Assembly (NCBI GenBank): GCA_963921425.1
Contig: OY992833.1
Span: 9,465,738-9,529,737, forward strand
Origin: Dryas octopetala
Lineage: Eukaryota; Streptophyta; Magnoliopsida; Rosales; Rosaceae
Direction of reading: 5' to 3'
DNA length: 64,000 nt
The notes under the pieces: model-generated
Seen by the model: the letters and a program-made list of their open reading frames with translations, nothing else
What the model was told of the DNA's origin: nothing
Databases searched by the model: none
In this document: in pieces, positions 22,538 through 34,468 of the stretch
Numbering within the stretch: the first letter of the stretch is position 1
Layout of the letters: the number at the start of each line of letters is the position of its first letter
Position numbers and translations under genes: made by a program

Positions 22538-23669
22538 CTCCACAGTCTTTTAGTATATTCAAATAGTAAAAGTACAGCCTCTAATTTGTTTTTCTAATAT
22601 TTGTATGGTGATCAGCAATTGTCTCACCTGTGTGCTAACAAGTATCAATCCTTATGTTGCCTTTCAGAGCATTGGCTTCAAACACTGCCCCTGCTTAATG
22701 GCATCTGCAACATTCAAGCCAGAAGTACCACTTGGGGGAGGCCATAGTTCGTTCATCTAGTGGCTGTTGTTTCACTTTGGCCGGTCCACCCATTACGTAC
22801 AACCTGGATGCTCGCACAATTTTTGGCTTTGTATTTGTCTTACATTATGTTGCAATTTGCAAAGTAGGTTTTGCATGTATTTAACCCCAGCATTTCTTGT
22901 AAACACAACCCCAAATTTTTCCACAGAGAAACATTTTGTATAATGGTAATATTATTGAGGTGGGTCTACTCCAAAGTAAGGTTTTAAAGTGATTTGAAAT
23001 GAGTGATTAGGAAGAACCAACCCCTACCCCATAGCATTCTCTTTCTAAATCAAGGCGTTTTCCTTAATTTCCTCTTATGTTGTATATATACATTTCTTTT
23101 TGGGAGCAAATTGAATAGGCAACAATGAGACTTGTGATCATAACAAGGAGGAACCTAGGCTCTATCCTGTAGTTGGAATATTTTTTTATTACAAAATTTA
23201 AGAGTCGAGGTAGCAAGCTAGTTTGTGGTCAAACCAAAAGGTCATAAGAAGATTGTTTCCATCATTGTGACCATGGAATTCAGTTCATTTTCCAGCCCTG
23301 CTTGTTAAGTATTAGATGCAGACAGAATAGTCCAAGTATCAGCACAAACTGTAACTTTCGAAACTCATGGCCCAGTTCATGGTGCTTGTAACACGAGCCG
23401 TGTCTTTACATGGTTAGAGTTAAAACACAAATGATAAAGGCCATTTGGATATCCAACAAAATGCCTTGTCAAAGAAGATTTAAACTGTGTTTTTCTTTTC
23501 ATTGTATAGTCTTAACGCATACAACTTGAAAACAATTACATCACTCCCAAAACCCCAACATTGAAAACGCAGGTTGGTGGTCTCAGTAGGGTTCTCTGTT
23601 TTAAACACATGCTTTTGCATTTTGCAGTACTGTAAACTGAAAAGAAGGAAAGAAGAGAGAAAAGGATAA
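22538..23669. other. Spacer with possible 3' flank of the Mpv17-like gene
   Basis: No gene recognised. The part next to 23670 is probably 3' untranslated sequence of the Mpv17-like gene on the minus strand. A less AT-rich stretch at 22620-22810 has exon-like composition but no recognised reading. Confidence 0.4.
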
Positions 23670-24081
23670 TCATAATCTACCCTGACCTCCACGTTCCTTA
23701 AAAGAATTAAAAGATGTGAACCACTGCTTCCAAGCAGCATCCTTTTGTTGCTCGACCCATGACAAAAAGGCACTGTCCAACAGGCAGAAGACATTAACAT
23801 AGAGGAGTTGGTACCTCACAGGAACATATCGGAAATTTGCAACCTGAACAATTGGCCACACACCACCCTCCAAAATAAGGGCTGGCACAAAATCTCTCTT
23901 CAAATCTTCCTTCACTTGAGCAACACTCTTGCCAGCGGAAAACCCCATGTAAGTGAAAAACACAAACAAATCAAGGGGACCAAAGATAATGCCATCCATT
24001 GCCACTTTAGTAGCAACAAACCGCAACGATTTAGGTTGTAGTTGAAGCTTCAGCCTTATAAATTTGTCCAAGCCTTCGTAC
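23670..24081 (-). pseudogene. Mpv17/PMP22 family membrane protein, last exon
   Basis: From YEGLDKFIRLKLQLQPKSLR through VAMDGIIFGPLDLFVFFTYM, VWPIVQVANFRYVPVRYQLL, YVNVFCLLDSAFLSW and a basic tail to a stop at 23670. This is the C-terminal Mpv17/PMP22 domain with its W-P-NF--VP--R signature. Family members are small four-helix proteins of peroxisome, mitochondrial or plastid membranes. The exon starts after an ATTATAG acceptor and completes the Trp codon from 24180. Family call is certain; subfamily is not. The gene seems to lack its 5' part (see the upstream exon), so it is probably a remnant. Confidence 0.85.
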
Positions 24082-24179
24082 CTATAATCAAGAAAGGTTT
24101 TACTTTTTCTTTTTATTTCTTGGCAGACAGATCAGCCCAGGTGACCAGAAGGAAAAAGAACAGGATAGGTAAAACAAAC

Positions 24180-24271
24180 CAGAAATGGCCAACAGGTCCA
24201 ACAAACGCAAACCCAAACGTGCTTGTGATAGCTACACGTTTCCAGCTAATTTTGAAATCCACATCTGCACC
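24180..24271 (-). pseudogene. Mpv17/PMP22 family protein, preceding exon
   Basis: Encodes GADVDFKISWKRVAITSTFG and FAFVGPVGHFW between an AACAG acceptor and a TG|GTTTGT donor, in phase with the next exon. The G-P--H-W motif is typical of the family. No N-terminal exon can be found before the CNL A remnant begins at about 25045, so the 5' half is missing or lies elsewhere. Confidence 0.8.
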
Positions 24272-24938
24272 CTGTTACATTAAATATAGATTGTTATGTT
24301 ATATGTACAGAGAAAAGTAGTTGGACAAAATACTAATACTAGCTTCACCACAAAGGATGACTAGAATCAGATTCTCCAAAGTTCAGCTGCAGTCTTGTAT
24401 GTTAGGTCCAACACTTAACAAAGTTTCAGGTAACAATTCAGTGGAGCGGAAAAAAGGCATCAAGGCTTAGTTAGATACATTCTATATTAAAGAACAAGAT
24501 AAAAGGAGCTATTATATTGGAAACACACACTCACTCTCACACATGCAAGCAACACAAGAAGGATCTATTTCGGTGGTACCTGAACTCGTCAGTTCATTTT
24601 TCATTTTGAAAGATTTAGTTTCTGAAACTGAAAATTTATTTCCTGCACATGATAAAAGTAGTTCCTTGACTACCAGGCAAAACAAATGTAGTGGAGCATT
24701 TATGAGTTCCTTCTAACCATCAACCTATGAATATGAAATCATAGTCATGGTCATGCAGTCACAACATTTTATGTCCATATGAGCCATAGGAAAGAGTTAA
24801 AAGCCCACAAGAAAATAACAAATAAAAAAGCCCTCATTTTATTGACGCAGACTAGTGCATGAAAGACAGAAATTCCATATTTTCTGTTCTAATAGACATC
24901 ATAGTCCTCCTCATGATTCAAAAAAGATCCAAATGAAT
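24272..24938. other. Spacer lacking the expected 5' exons of the Mpv17-like gene
   Basis: AT-rich DNA. No exon with an Mpv17 N terminus (targeting peptide, first helix) seen on the minus strand. Confidence 0.4.
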
Positions 24939-25044
24939 AAAGCTTACTTTGAGCAATTAGGATGAAAAAACTCCTTGCACAACTGGTCCCCTACGCGCAT
25001 CTTTATCTTGAAAGATGAAAAGCATGAATATATCCAGCTCTGGT
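24939..25044 (+). repeat. 106-bp direct repeat, copy 2
   Basis: Identical by eye to 22432-22537. It directly abuts the truncated LRR of CNL A; the CNL reading runs into it as a short novel tail. Confidence 0.9.
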
Positions 25045-26435
25045 TTTCAATGCTGGAAACAAAGCCCTTGTCTCATTCCTTGTCGTACTAGTTGTACAGG
25101 AAACACTGTTATACCCATAAAACTCAACTCCCAAGCATTTTAGCTTACGCAAATTGCCAATCCCAACATGTATAAGATTTGGCAAATGACCAAGCATTGG
25201 GATTTCTTCACATTCAGTGCAATTGGATAAACGAATCTCTTTCAGATTGAGTGGCAGGCCATTCATCATCCATGATGCAAATTTAGCACCCATGAAGTTG
25301 ACAATCCTTAAGCTTTCCAGATTACATGCAGGGCGGTTGGAGGTCTTGTAATACAGCTTCATCATTGTTGGTGCTTTCCCTAGAATACTCCCATTCAAAT
25401 ATTAACTTGCGTATGTTTGCTTTCCCCACTAAATTTGCTTTCTTTGCTTCTTCTTCGTCTCTCACAAGTTGCAAATTTTTTATCATTAATTGACCTTTCA
25501 ATTTGCTTAAGCCACCCAGATCCTCAACTCCAAGACTTGTTTCCTCACCCAGATTATAGTAACGCAATGTTTGCAAATGACTCAATTGCTTTATCCTGAA
25601 TGGAATTTTGACATGCATATCAAAATAAACATCCTCAAGTTGATCAAATTTTCCAGTTCCTTCGGAAATTGTCTAAGAAACTCATTATTGTGCATTCTTA
25701 ATGTCTGTAGATTATAGAGTTGACCAACTGATTTGGGGAGTGCTTTGATTCTTGTTCCGGAAACATCCAGGTACCTCAAGTGTCTCAGTTCACCAATGAA
25801 ATTGGCAACACCTTCATATCTGCCTTACATAAATTTAAGACATGCAAAGCTCTAAACCTTGGGAAGATGCTATTAGGGATCTTTTCATCATTCAAAAACA
25901 TTGAGCGCAATCTTCTAACACTAATGTTTTGCATTATTTCTAGTGTTGAAGTAGAAATCCGTGCAACATGTCGAATCTCAAGTGTATTATCATTCTTATT
26001 GATGTCAGGCGTCAAGCTATCATATTTGGATACTTCTTCGGCAGGATCATGCACAAGATCGTGCATCTTGCAACTAGTAATATTGTCAAACTCATCTTTT
26101 GTAGCATCTTGAAATAAGGAGTTTTCCAGTAGAATATTAAAATATCCATTGCCTATATCTTCCATCTCTTGGTTGCTTTTTTCAGGAGGAGGGTGGAGTA
26201 ATCCCTGAGCCATCCAAAGTTGGATCAAGTTCTCTCTTTCCATTTTGAAATCCTTGATGTACATTGAACAATATGCAAAAGACTGTTTCAAATATGGTGA
26301 TTTCAAATTATCAAAACTCAACTTCAAAACAGAAATGATTCTCTTCTCTTGTTCTGGTAAGTCCCATATTGTACTTTCTTTAATCGATAGCCATTCATTT
26401 GGAGTAGTTTTAGAATGCAACAAGCTTCCCAAAAC
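25045..26435 (-). pseudogene. CNL A second exon: ARC2 and partial LRR
   Basis: Begins [20 protein letters not shown] after a CCAATAG acceptor. It contains the RNBS-D-like [12 protein letters not shown], the MHD-type motif [12 protein letters not shown], and the first LRRs ([36 protein letters not shown]). It is interrupted by three small indels and then cut off. Confidence 0.88.
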
Positions 26436-27530
26436 CTATTGGTACATGAATGAGAATTTATATTTTAATAATGAATAGGTTTACATATCTTAGCAATAGT
26501 AACAAAGAAAAAATAGTAGTTTAATACTCAATGTTGACTATATATATATATCAACATTCTTTGTGATCTATGCTAAGTGCAGTAGTGATCTCCATTTTAC
26601 TCATTCGGGCTTTTTTTTTTTTTTTTTTTCCAAACTTTGTGAGAGTCATGCAAGTGTTTAAAATAGAATAATTATGAAAATTAAAACTTATGGTCATGCA
26701 TAAGTGATAATCAGTAATCTATACTGGGGAAGTGCTAGGATGCCTCAATAAATTGTTCCTTAATTTGCCTCAACGACATGGAAATCCATGTCAATTATAG
26801 TATTCAAAATTGTTAAATTTGAAAATAATAAAACCCATTTATATATATCCTTTCTCACTTTCCCAACAACCACACACGTTACACAACCACCAATTTACAA
26901 CTTTGGACTCCTTAAATCTTTTTCTTTGCAGCTTGATAGGATGACAATGGTGATTGTGCCACATATTGCCCACCAACAACTTTCAAATTCAAATTGGAAA
27001 AGAAAAAACCAAAGAGGTTTAATTTCAATTTTAACTTTGAAAGTATCAATTCATCCACAGATTTAATTCTCACGCACCCAACAATTCTAATTAATCCACA
27101 ACATCTTCTGTAGTCTTCTTTTTCCCTTCACTAGCTAATACAACAAGCTCTAAGGTTTGCCAAAGATCTTCTTAGTATTGTTATTTACTTCTTTTCTCTA
27201 GTTCTCTCTCTATAATTATAAGACGATCGATTGATTTTTTGTGGGTTGAGATCACTGCTTTTGGAGATGATGGAAGAGACAACCGTTGAATATTGTAGAT
27301 GAAAAACTCAGACAAAAGTAAACGTGCTGAAGATGAGAAGAAAAAGAAAAAGAAAACAAAAGATTAAGAGATCAAGATTCAATATATTGAAAATATAAAA
27401 TCTTAATAAAACTATGAATTACAGCCATTGGATTTGTGATAAGTAAGATGATCATTCAATAAAATAAATTTTAATTTAATATTGTAAATTAAGTGTATGA
27501 TTCAACAATTAAATAGTGATGTGTACCAAT
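26436..27530 (-). other. CNL A intron, part nearest the LRR exon
   Basis: AT-rich intron. From about 26728 the words GTGCTAGGATGCCTCAAT and TTGCCTCAACGACATGG look like one end of a MITE whose other, complementary end lies at about 30110-30165, beyond the CACTA element. A related piece occurs at 40425. Confidence 0.5.
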
Positions 27531-27599
27531 CACTACTACAAAATCACTTATTCCTAGCGGAATTAAAACGCCAGGAAAAACAATTTTCTGGTGGAAAAA

Positions 27600-27970
27600 T
27601 AGCCAAATTCGCCAGGATTATGAAGCAGGGGCGGATAGGGTCTCCGCCAGCGGTTATATCCGCTAGGAATTAATTAATGCCGGCGGATATATCCGCCAGA
27701 AATACCATTTCACGCTGACAAGGCATTAAACTTTTCTTGGCGGATATATCCGCCGGCATTAAATAATTCCTGGCGGATATATCCGCCGGCATTAATTAAT
27801 TCCTAGCGGATATAACCGCTGGCATTGATAGTATATCCGCCAGAAAAAGTAATAAAATAAAAAATAATTTCCTAGCGGATATAACCGCCGGCATTGATAG
27901 TGTATCCGCCAGGAAAAGTAATAAAATATATTAAGAAAATCCTTTCCTGGCGGATACAACCGCCAGGATC
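27600..27970. promoter_or_regulatory. CACTA subterminal palindrome array
   Basis: Many copies, in both orientations, of CTGGCGGATATATCCGCC-like words at spacings of about 20-60 bp. By analogy with En/Spm these are probable binding sites for the element's own DNA-binding protein. Confidence 0.75.
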
Positions 27971-28158
27971 ATTGAATATATATAAAAAAATAAATAAAAT
28001 TATATTTGAAATAATTAATATAAAATAAACTAATTAATATAAAACATTTCAGATAATAATTATACACTAATAAAGATAAAATCTTTCAACTAACAATACA
28101 TGTCAAATAATATTGTTACATCAATAGAGATAAGATAAAGTAGGCAAACAAAAATAAT

Positions 28159-28857
28159 CTACTCAAGTCCAGCAGCATAACCCGAACCAGAAGCTGAATA
28201 TGACCCTGATCCTTCCTGCGGACCAAACTGTCTCATAAATTCATCATCACCTAAATTACCGGAACGCAATCCAGAAAATCCAACACTCGTAGAATGATGT
28301 GACCCACCAGGAGATGGCTGAGAAAGTACCTCTGGCTGATACATAGGCATCTGCAAAGGTGACTGCGGCACAAACGGCATCTGGTACATAGGATGCATCG
28401 AGAACGTTCCATAGGGAGAATGTGGAGGCTGACTCTGGCCAGAAGGCTGTTGTGGATGCGAGCTCTGCAGGTGTGTCTGAGGCATAAACGGCATCACTTG
28501 CTGTTGCTGCTGCATAAACATCATCATCTGTTGCTGCTGCTACTGTAGCTGAGTCTTTAACAGCTCAATTGCCTCATCTTGGGCATCCTGCTTAGCCTGC
28601 ACAGCCTCATGCTTCTTCTGTCATTCGAGGCATTGTGCCTCCAAAAGAGCTTCTCTTGTCTTCGATGATCTCTGAGAAGAAGTACTAGATTGAGCCCTAG
28701 CATAAGGCACCATTTCAGGTGTCACCCCATGTCCATAGAGCCGAACTCTATTTTTCCTCTCAGGACCCATCTCCTCAACATACACTTCTATGCGAAGTTC
28801 AGAAGTGTCATCCGCTCCAGACTCAACTCGTGAGTCCACGGAACTCTCCATGGACAT
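28159..28857 (-). CDS. CACTA-encoded TNP1-like C-terminal region
   Basis: Two neighbouring minus-strand frames (28857-28621 and 28527-28159). The first has RVRLYGHGVTPEMVPYARAQ, a family hallmark. The second is rich in Gln, Met and Pro with QQQQQ and ends GYAAGLE. A stop codon separates them in the direct reading, so the gene is either spliced or damaged here. Confidence 0.7.
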
Positions 28858-29536
28858 CTAATAAAGAAATATTTAGATAAATTTGTAAGTAAAATTTAAG
28901 AACACAAAATACACATTATGGAAAAAAATATATATATTTACTCCTCTCTGCTCCGATGGCACATCAATCCAACTATTGTCTTTGCGCGTGTGGGTGACAT
29001 GAAAGAAAGTAACGGGATCGGGTTCAACTCCATGCTTCTTCTTCTAAAAATTTAAACCATTAAAAAAAATAATTTAGAACATATTTATGTGCCCTAATTA
29101 AATAAAATTGTAACTCAATAAGATGAAAAAAATTAATTATACTCGCATAATCTTCACGAAGACGTTCAAATGTCCACGATCCTGATGTATGGCTCATCGT
29201 TTGTTGAGAAAGATTAGCTTTATTTCTCACAGCTATCACCTAAAAAGTCAAACAGAATATAAATTAGTCATAATTGCACATACTAGTATTATTAAATATT
29301 TGATTAAAGATTGTCACCTGAGTTTTCGGGTTATCCCAATGTTCCATCATCTTCGCCTACTGCACAGGATCTACATTATTGGGACATCTCAACCGCCGAT
29401 GACCTGTCCTGCCAGTGTAGTACTTCCCTTTCAAATATGCTCTGTATTCTTTATAAGCATGTTCAGCAATGGCCAAAGTCATGGTCTTAATCACGGGCAT
29501 TTTTACCAAATCCTCATCACGAAAAGTGATAGTGCC

Positions 29537-29860
29537 CTACATCCATAAAAAATAAAAATAAAAACAATTATATGTAAATATTTGCAGGTATTTTACTTTT
29601 AATATTATTTTAAAAAAATAAATTGATACCCGTATTCTGTCCCACAAAGTGTTCTTTGTTTCTTCTTCAACCAATCTCCAATCATGCACTAGAGGAACAT
29701 TATTGGGATCTTTTACTTCAGAAGATATAAACATGGAAAAATCTATACTGTTTTGAGAAATACACTTCCCGCTCGGACTATATTCACAATACTCTTTCCC
29801 CCTATGATCTTTACCAGTCCACTTAATCTTTCCGGGACCACGTCTTCTCCTTTGGGGCAT
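29537..29860 (-). CDS. CACTA-encoded TNP1-like N-terminal exon
   Basis: Starts MPQRRRRGPGKIKWTGKDHR and includes HDWRLVEEETKNTLWDRIR, a Transposase_24 motif, up to a probable donor near 29630. Further exons between 29530 and 28900 can be glimpsed but not delimited. Confidence 0.65.
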   Translation of the reverse strand: MPQRRRRGPGKIKWTGKDHRGKEYCEYSPSGKCISQNSIDFSMFISSEVKDPNNVPLVHDWRLVEEETKNTLWDRIRVSIYFFKIILKVKYLQIFTYNCFYFYFLWM

Positions 29861-30081
29861 TGCTACATATTAATCCAAATTAATATACATGAATGACAAA
29901 AATATTGTAAATAATAGAATAAATAAAAACTTTATATAAACAAACTATAGCTTACCATTTGAACTAGCCTCAACCTGCTCATCGTGGTGCTTGTCCATAT
30001 GTTCTTCATTATCACTCATCGCGTCGGATAGGGCTAATCCGCCAGCACTGTCCGCAACAATTGACGCTTTTTGTAGTAGTG

Positions 30082-30468
30082 AATTAATTTTGCCACATAA
30101 GATTGAGACACAAATGAAGCACAAACATTGAGGCTAGCTCCAAATCTTTTCCCTTTATAGTAATCTATATATATATGTATATATATAAAAAGCAAATAGG
30201 CCTCAAAGGTGAAAAATGCCCCAAGTTAATTAAATTGACAAGTGATTGAAATTTACTATGATAGGATCGATCAAATGGTAACTTTACAATCATATTTGTA
30301 TAAACATTGAAATATCATTTACTAAATAAAACCATTAAAAAAAGTTTATTTAAAAAATTTAAATTGGTAAAAGTCGTCTAAATAAAACTAAACATTAAAA
30401 AATTAAAAAAACCCACTAACTACAGTTATCGTCCGCCAACTAATTAGAGACTTCTCTTTTTGCTTTTT

Positions 30469-30513
<45 letters not shown>

Positions 30514-31437
30514 CCTTTATCTTTTATTTTCTATAAACAAAATTTGGAATTCAAATAACCCCCATTTTTTCGAACAAAAAAATAATAAAAAATCACCCCC
30601 ATTTTGGAACTAGGTTAATTCAAAACCCCCTCCAGATAATACTTAATTCCTAATCCCCTATTTACACTTGAATATTTCCCAAAACCCCCTAGTGAACATA
30701 CATAGACCCAATTCTGGATTTTTTAATTATTTTAATTTCCATTTTGCCCACTCACTCTCTCTCTCTCTCACTCATCCCTCCATTTTCGTCAATCCTCGAT
30801 CGTCCGGTGGCCGATGCCGACGAGACCAACGACAATCGACTCGCTTCCTTCCCCTCTTCCTTCCTATATACATGATTTCCCAAAAACCCAGTCAAAGTGG
30901 TGGATCGAGGCTTGATAGATCCGATGGTCTTCTTCAAAGATCCATCTTTTTCAGAGTGGCGAGACATCGGACCACCAAGGATGTCACAAAGGTGTCCTCC
31001 GATGCTTCAACTGATTTCAACCAAACCCATTAATTTTCTTAGTCCTAAACAACTATTGAGTTTCCTAGGGAAGGAATTTGTCCTAGACGACAACACAATA
31101 GCCCCCAAATCCGAAAACCCAAGCTAACCCGAAATGACATCAACCCCAAAATTTACAAATTCCCAATTACTCGAAATTGAACGACATTAGTTTAGGGAAA
31201 TGAAAACCCAATAAAAAGGGAAGAAATCTCACCAAAAATAGGATGAAAGGGGCTGGAATTCGACGAGTCAGTGGTGAGGCAGCAGCTGGGGTTTCTGGCT
31301 GATCTCTGTGCGCGCGAGGCTGAGGTGACCAAGGCTCGCTGCTGGGTGATTTCTGTGCCGGCGTGGGGAGTCGACCAGTGAGCTTGGGTCGTCGGGAAAC
31401 TCGCCGGAGAGGATGGTCCGGCCTGGTGGTGTCGTGC
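30082..31437 (-). other. CNL A intron, repeat-derived middle
   Basis: Holds the presumed right end of the MITE split by the CACTA element, a CT microsatellite at about 30473-30512, and a stretch at 30540-31200 with words such as AACCCCC and CCCCCTAGT that also occur at 55150-55260. Probably unclassified transposon DNA; no intact gene. Confidence 0.45.
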
Positions 31438-34400
31438 GTCGAGAAGGGGAAGAGAGAGAGGGAGAGACGCGAAGGAGAGAGAGCACGGGGAGAGAGAGAA
31501 CTGGGTCAGTGGGGTTAGCTGGTCGCCGTGAAGATGGCCGGAGCTGGCCACGCCGGCGAGAGAAGAGAGGGGGAGGTGAGTGAGCTCGGGGAGAGAGAGG
31601 GAGCCGTGAGAGAGTGCGGGAGAGAGAGAGAAGTCACTAGAAAATTCTAGAGAGAGAAAAATCAGAAAATTTTCTGATTTTGGGTATTTAAAACCCACTT
31701 TTATAAATTTACAAAATTGCCCCTCACTTCACATGCCCGTATCTTTCAAACCGTAAGTCGAAACGACGCGTGCTACGTGTCTATGAGATCGTGGGTTCGA
31801 AACCTATCCAACGGACCCAAAGTCAAAATCGAAAGCTCATTTATTTTAAAAGTCAACTTTGGGTCAAGCTTAAATTAAAACAAAAACAAAAACAAAAATA
31901 AATAAATCAATCAAAACTTTAAATCAAAACCCTTTTTATTTTTCAAATAAATCCCAAAATCTTTAAAATAAAATTCTACATCCTTTAAAAGAAATCTCTT
32001 AAAAACATAGTGAAATAAAAATTTAAATTTCTAGTGGAAATTTGGGTCGGGTTGTTACAAATAAATCACCAATGTGGCAATTGAAAGTAGCAAGCTTACT
32101 CAAAGGGACTTGGAAATGGTCTTCGATAGTTAAATTATGACAGAACCGCACCCGGATTCCACCTTGAAACCCGGAGAGGTCCTGCGGGAATCCAAATTCA
32201 AGGAAAATCCTACCGAAAATTCGGCAGAACCTCCCCTGAAAATGGACTAACCCAGAAATTTCAAACCTGTTAAAAAGCACTTCTAATCATCAACCACCTC
32301 TACCACAACCAAATAGGGTCTCAGACCCAACATTTTCACAGAAATTCAACTTAAGATTTTAGAGTGGTTATCAGAGCTGCTATACTATTACAAGGAATCT
32401 CTATAAATATTAAATGGCGCCTACAGGTTCCGACTAGGGAGATGGTTGTGACTGCCTCGACGTTATTGGCTCGACCTCCACCAAAGCTACTACCTGGGGG
32501 ACAATTTAAGACAAAACAAAATAAACCGTGAGATGACTCAGTGAGTGGACGGTTTAATGAAAATGAAATTCAAAGGTAAGTATCTTTTCAGAAACCTTTG
32601 TAACCAAATTTAAATTCTAAAACCTCAAGTTGTTTTTGAAATCCCCCCAGTTTAAAAATCATTTTTAAACTTAAGAAAATTTTAAAATCAATGGAACTCG
32701 TGGAAAAAGTATTTCAAACACATTTTTCAATAACCAACCGTCTAAATTAACAAAGTCAAAATCATTAATAAACTCGAAAGTAGGTTCTCACTTAATAATC
32801 CATATTCAAACTCTTGAAAATACCAATTTCATTTTCCACCATGCTATATACCCTGAATAATCCTGGCCATACACCTGTGCGGAATTCCTGCATCGCACAG
32901 GCAGGCAATATCCTGGCCATACACACGTGTGAATAAATCAGCACGTGCAGGCAATCCTGGTCATACGTGCACGCAGAGCGGCCCCCAAATGGCGAAGCAT
33001 CCCGACACACGGCCCAAAGCCTATATGTGCATCGTGATGGGTCCCAAAGACCTATTAAATCTGATAACCTGTAGGGTACTGCAAAGGGTGGTTTTGAAAA
33101 CCATTTTCCATAACCAAATCATAATCCTTTTTCCACCAAGAATAAATATCAAGATACTTTTCTAAAAAGAAACTCAAAATCCATAAACCAACATACAAAA
33201 TCCGAATCAAATTCAATATACAGAAATCAAATACTACTTTTCGACAAAACCGAAATATTAAATGAACCTTGTATATAAAATGAGAAACTAAATTCATTTC
33301 CCAAAGCCTAACGACTCACTAAACCAACATGTAAATATATGTTTTAAAAACTTTCTTATGAAACATTTGAAATCCGAAATCCAACATTTAGCATCAAATC
33401 CCAAATCAAATTCAAACTATCATGCATAATAGGATTAATGAAATCTTTTATGAATTTATTTGAAAACCAAAGTTCGCACACATTTGTTATTACTAAAACA
33501 AATTCAATTAACCAAGATAAAAATGCAAATTTCATAAATCATTTTAAGGAAGGAAGTCCACTCACAGTGATAGCCCTAGCTTCGATCCTCCGCCGGATCG
33601 TCACGAACCACGGTCGTCTCGCCTGAAAACAAGCCGAACGGAGGCCGGAGAGGGTTGAAAATCCGGCGAAGAGGAGCGGCGGCTGTAGGATTTTCTGGCG
33701 TGTTTCTCGCGTGTGGGTGCTGGCCGGCGAAGGGAAAGGCCGGGTAGGTGGTGGTCGGCTTGTGGGGATCACGCCGGTGAGCCCAGCTCGGAGGGAGGTG
33801 GCTGGCGGCGTGATTTCCTGGTCGTGGTGGTGCTGCGCCGAGCAGGGGAAGAGAGAGAGAAACGCGAAAGAGAGAGCACGGGGAGAGAGAGAACTGGGCC
33901 GGTGGGGTTAGCTGGTCGCCGGCCTCTGGTCGCCGTGAAAATGGCCGGAGTTGGCCACGCCGGTGAGAGAAGAGAGGGGGAGGTGAGTGAGCTCGGGGAG
34001 AGAGAGAGAAGTGAGTGCGGGAGAGAGAATAAATAGAGGGAGAGAGAGTTCTAGAGAGAGAAATTTCTAGAAAAATCTAGAGAGAGAGGAAATCTGATTT
34101 TTAAAACTCACTTATAAATTTACAACATTGCCCCTTACTTTAAACGCCTATATCTTTCAAACCGTAACTCGGATTGGCGCGTGTCGCGTGTCTATGAAAT
34201 CGTGAGTTCGAAACCTATCTAACGAACCCGAAGTCAAAATCGAATTCCCATTCTTTTTAAAAGTCAACTTTTGGTCAAGCTTAAATTAAAACAAAAATAA
34301 ATAAATAAATAAATCAATCAAAACTTTAAATCAAAACTCTTTTTATTTTCCAAATAAATCTCAAAATCTTTAAAATACAATTTCACATCTTTAAAAAAAA

Positions 34401-34468
34401 TCTCTTAAAAACATAGTTAAATAAAAATTTAAATTTCTAGTGAAAATTTGGGTCGGGTCGTTACAAAT
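31438..34468 (-). mobile_element. Probable old non-autonomous LTR element (LARD-like), borders uncertain
   Basis: Two direct repeats of about 620-630 bp (about 31438-32060 and 33838-34468) share GATGGCCGGAG-, TATCTTTCAAACCGTAA- and GGGTCGGGT-GTTACA-type words. On the minus strand they begin TGTAAC. About 1.8 kb lies between them, including TGGTTATCAGAGC near 32352 and tandem words around TATCCTGGCCATACAC at 32860-32970. It has no recognisable Gag or Pol. The repeats have diverged clearly, so it is old and non-coding, and looks damaged. Confidence 0.5.

Larger units (their letters stand above)
27531..30081 (-). mobile_element. CACTA (En/Spm) transposon, 2551 bp, lacking main transposase
   Basis: The termini are CACTACTACAAAA and TTTTTGTAGTAGTG, with a 3-bp duplication AAT on both sides (27528-27530 and 30082-30084). 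The left subterminal 430 bp is packed with GGCGGATATATCCGCC-like palindromes, the kind of array bound by CACTA proteins. Minus-strand frames match the plant En/Spm Transposase_24 (TNP1-like) family. No TNP2/Transposase_21 catalytic region is present, so it is a deletion derivative that would need help in trans. It sits in the intron of CNL A. Confidence 0.94.

Noticed and set aside
22620-22810. Exon-like stretch between the 106-bp repeats
   Set aside because: No frame gives a recognisable protein; not enough evidence for a gene.
27600-27970. CRISPR-like regular palindromic repeats
   Set aside because: Plant CACTA subterminal array; repeats vary in orientation and spacing and lie inside defined transposon ends.
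31438-34468. Firm assignment as an LTR retrotransposon
   Set aside because: The direct repeats are real but diverged, no target duplication was found and the primer site is doubtful; kept only as probable.
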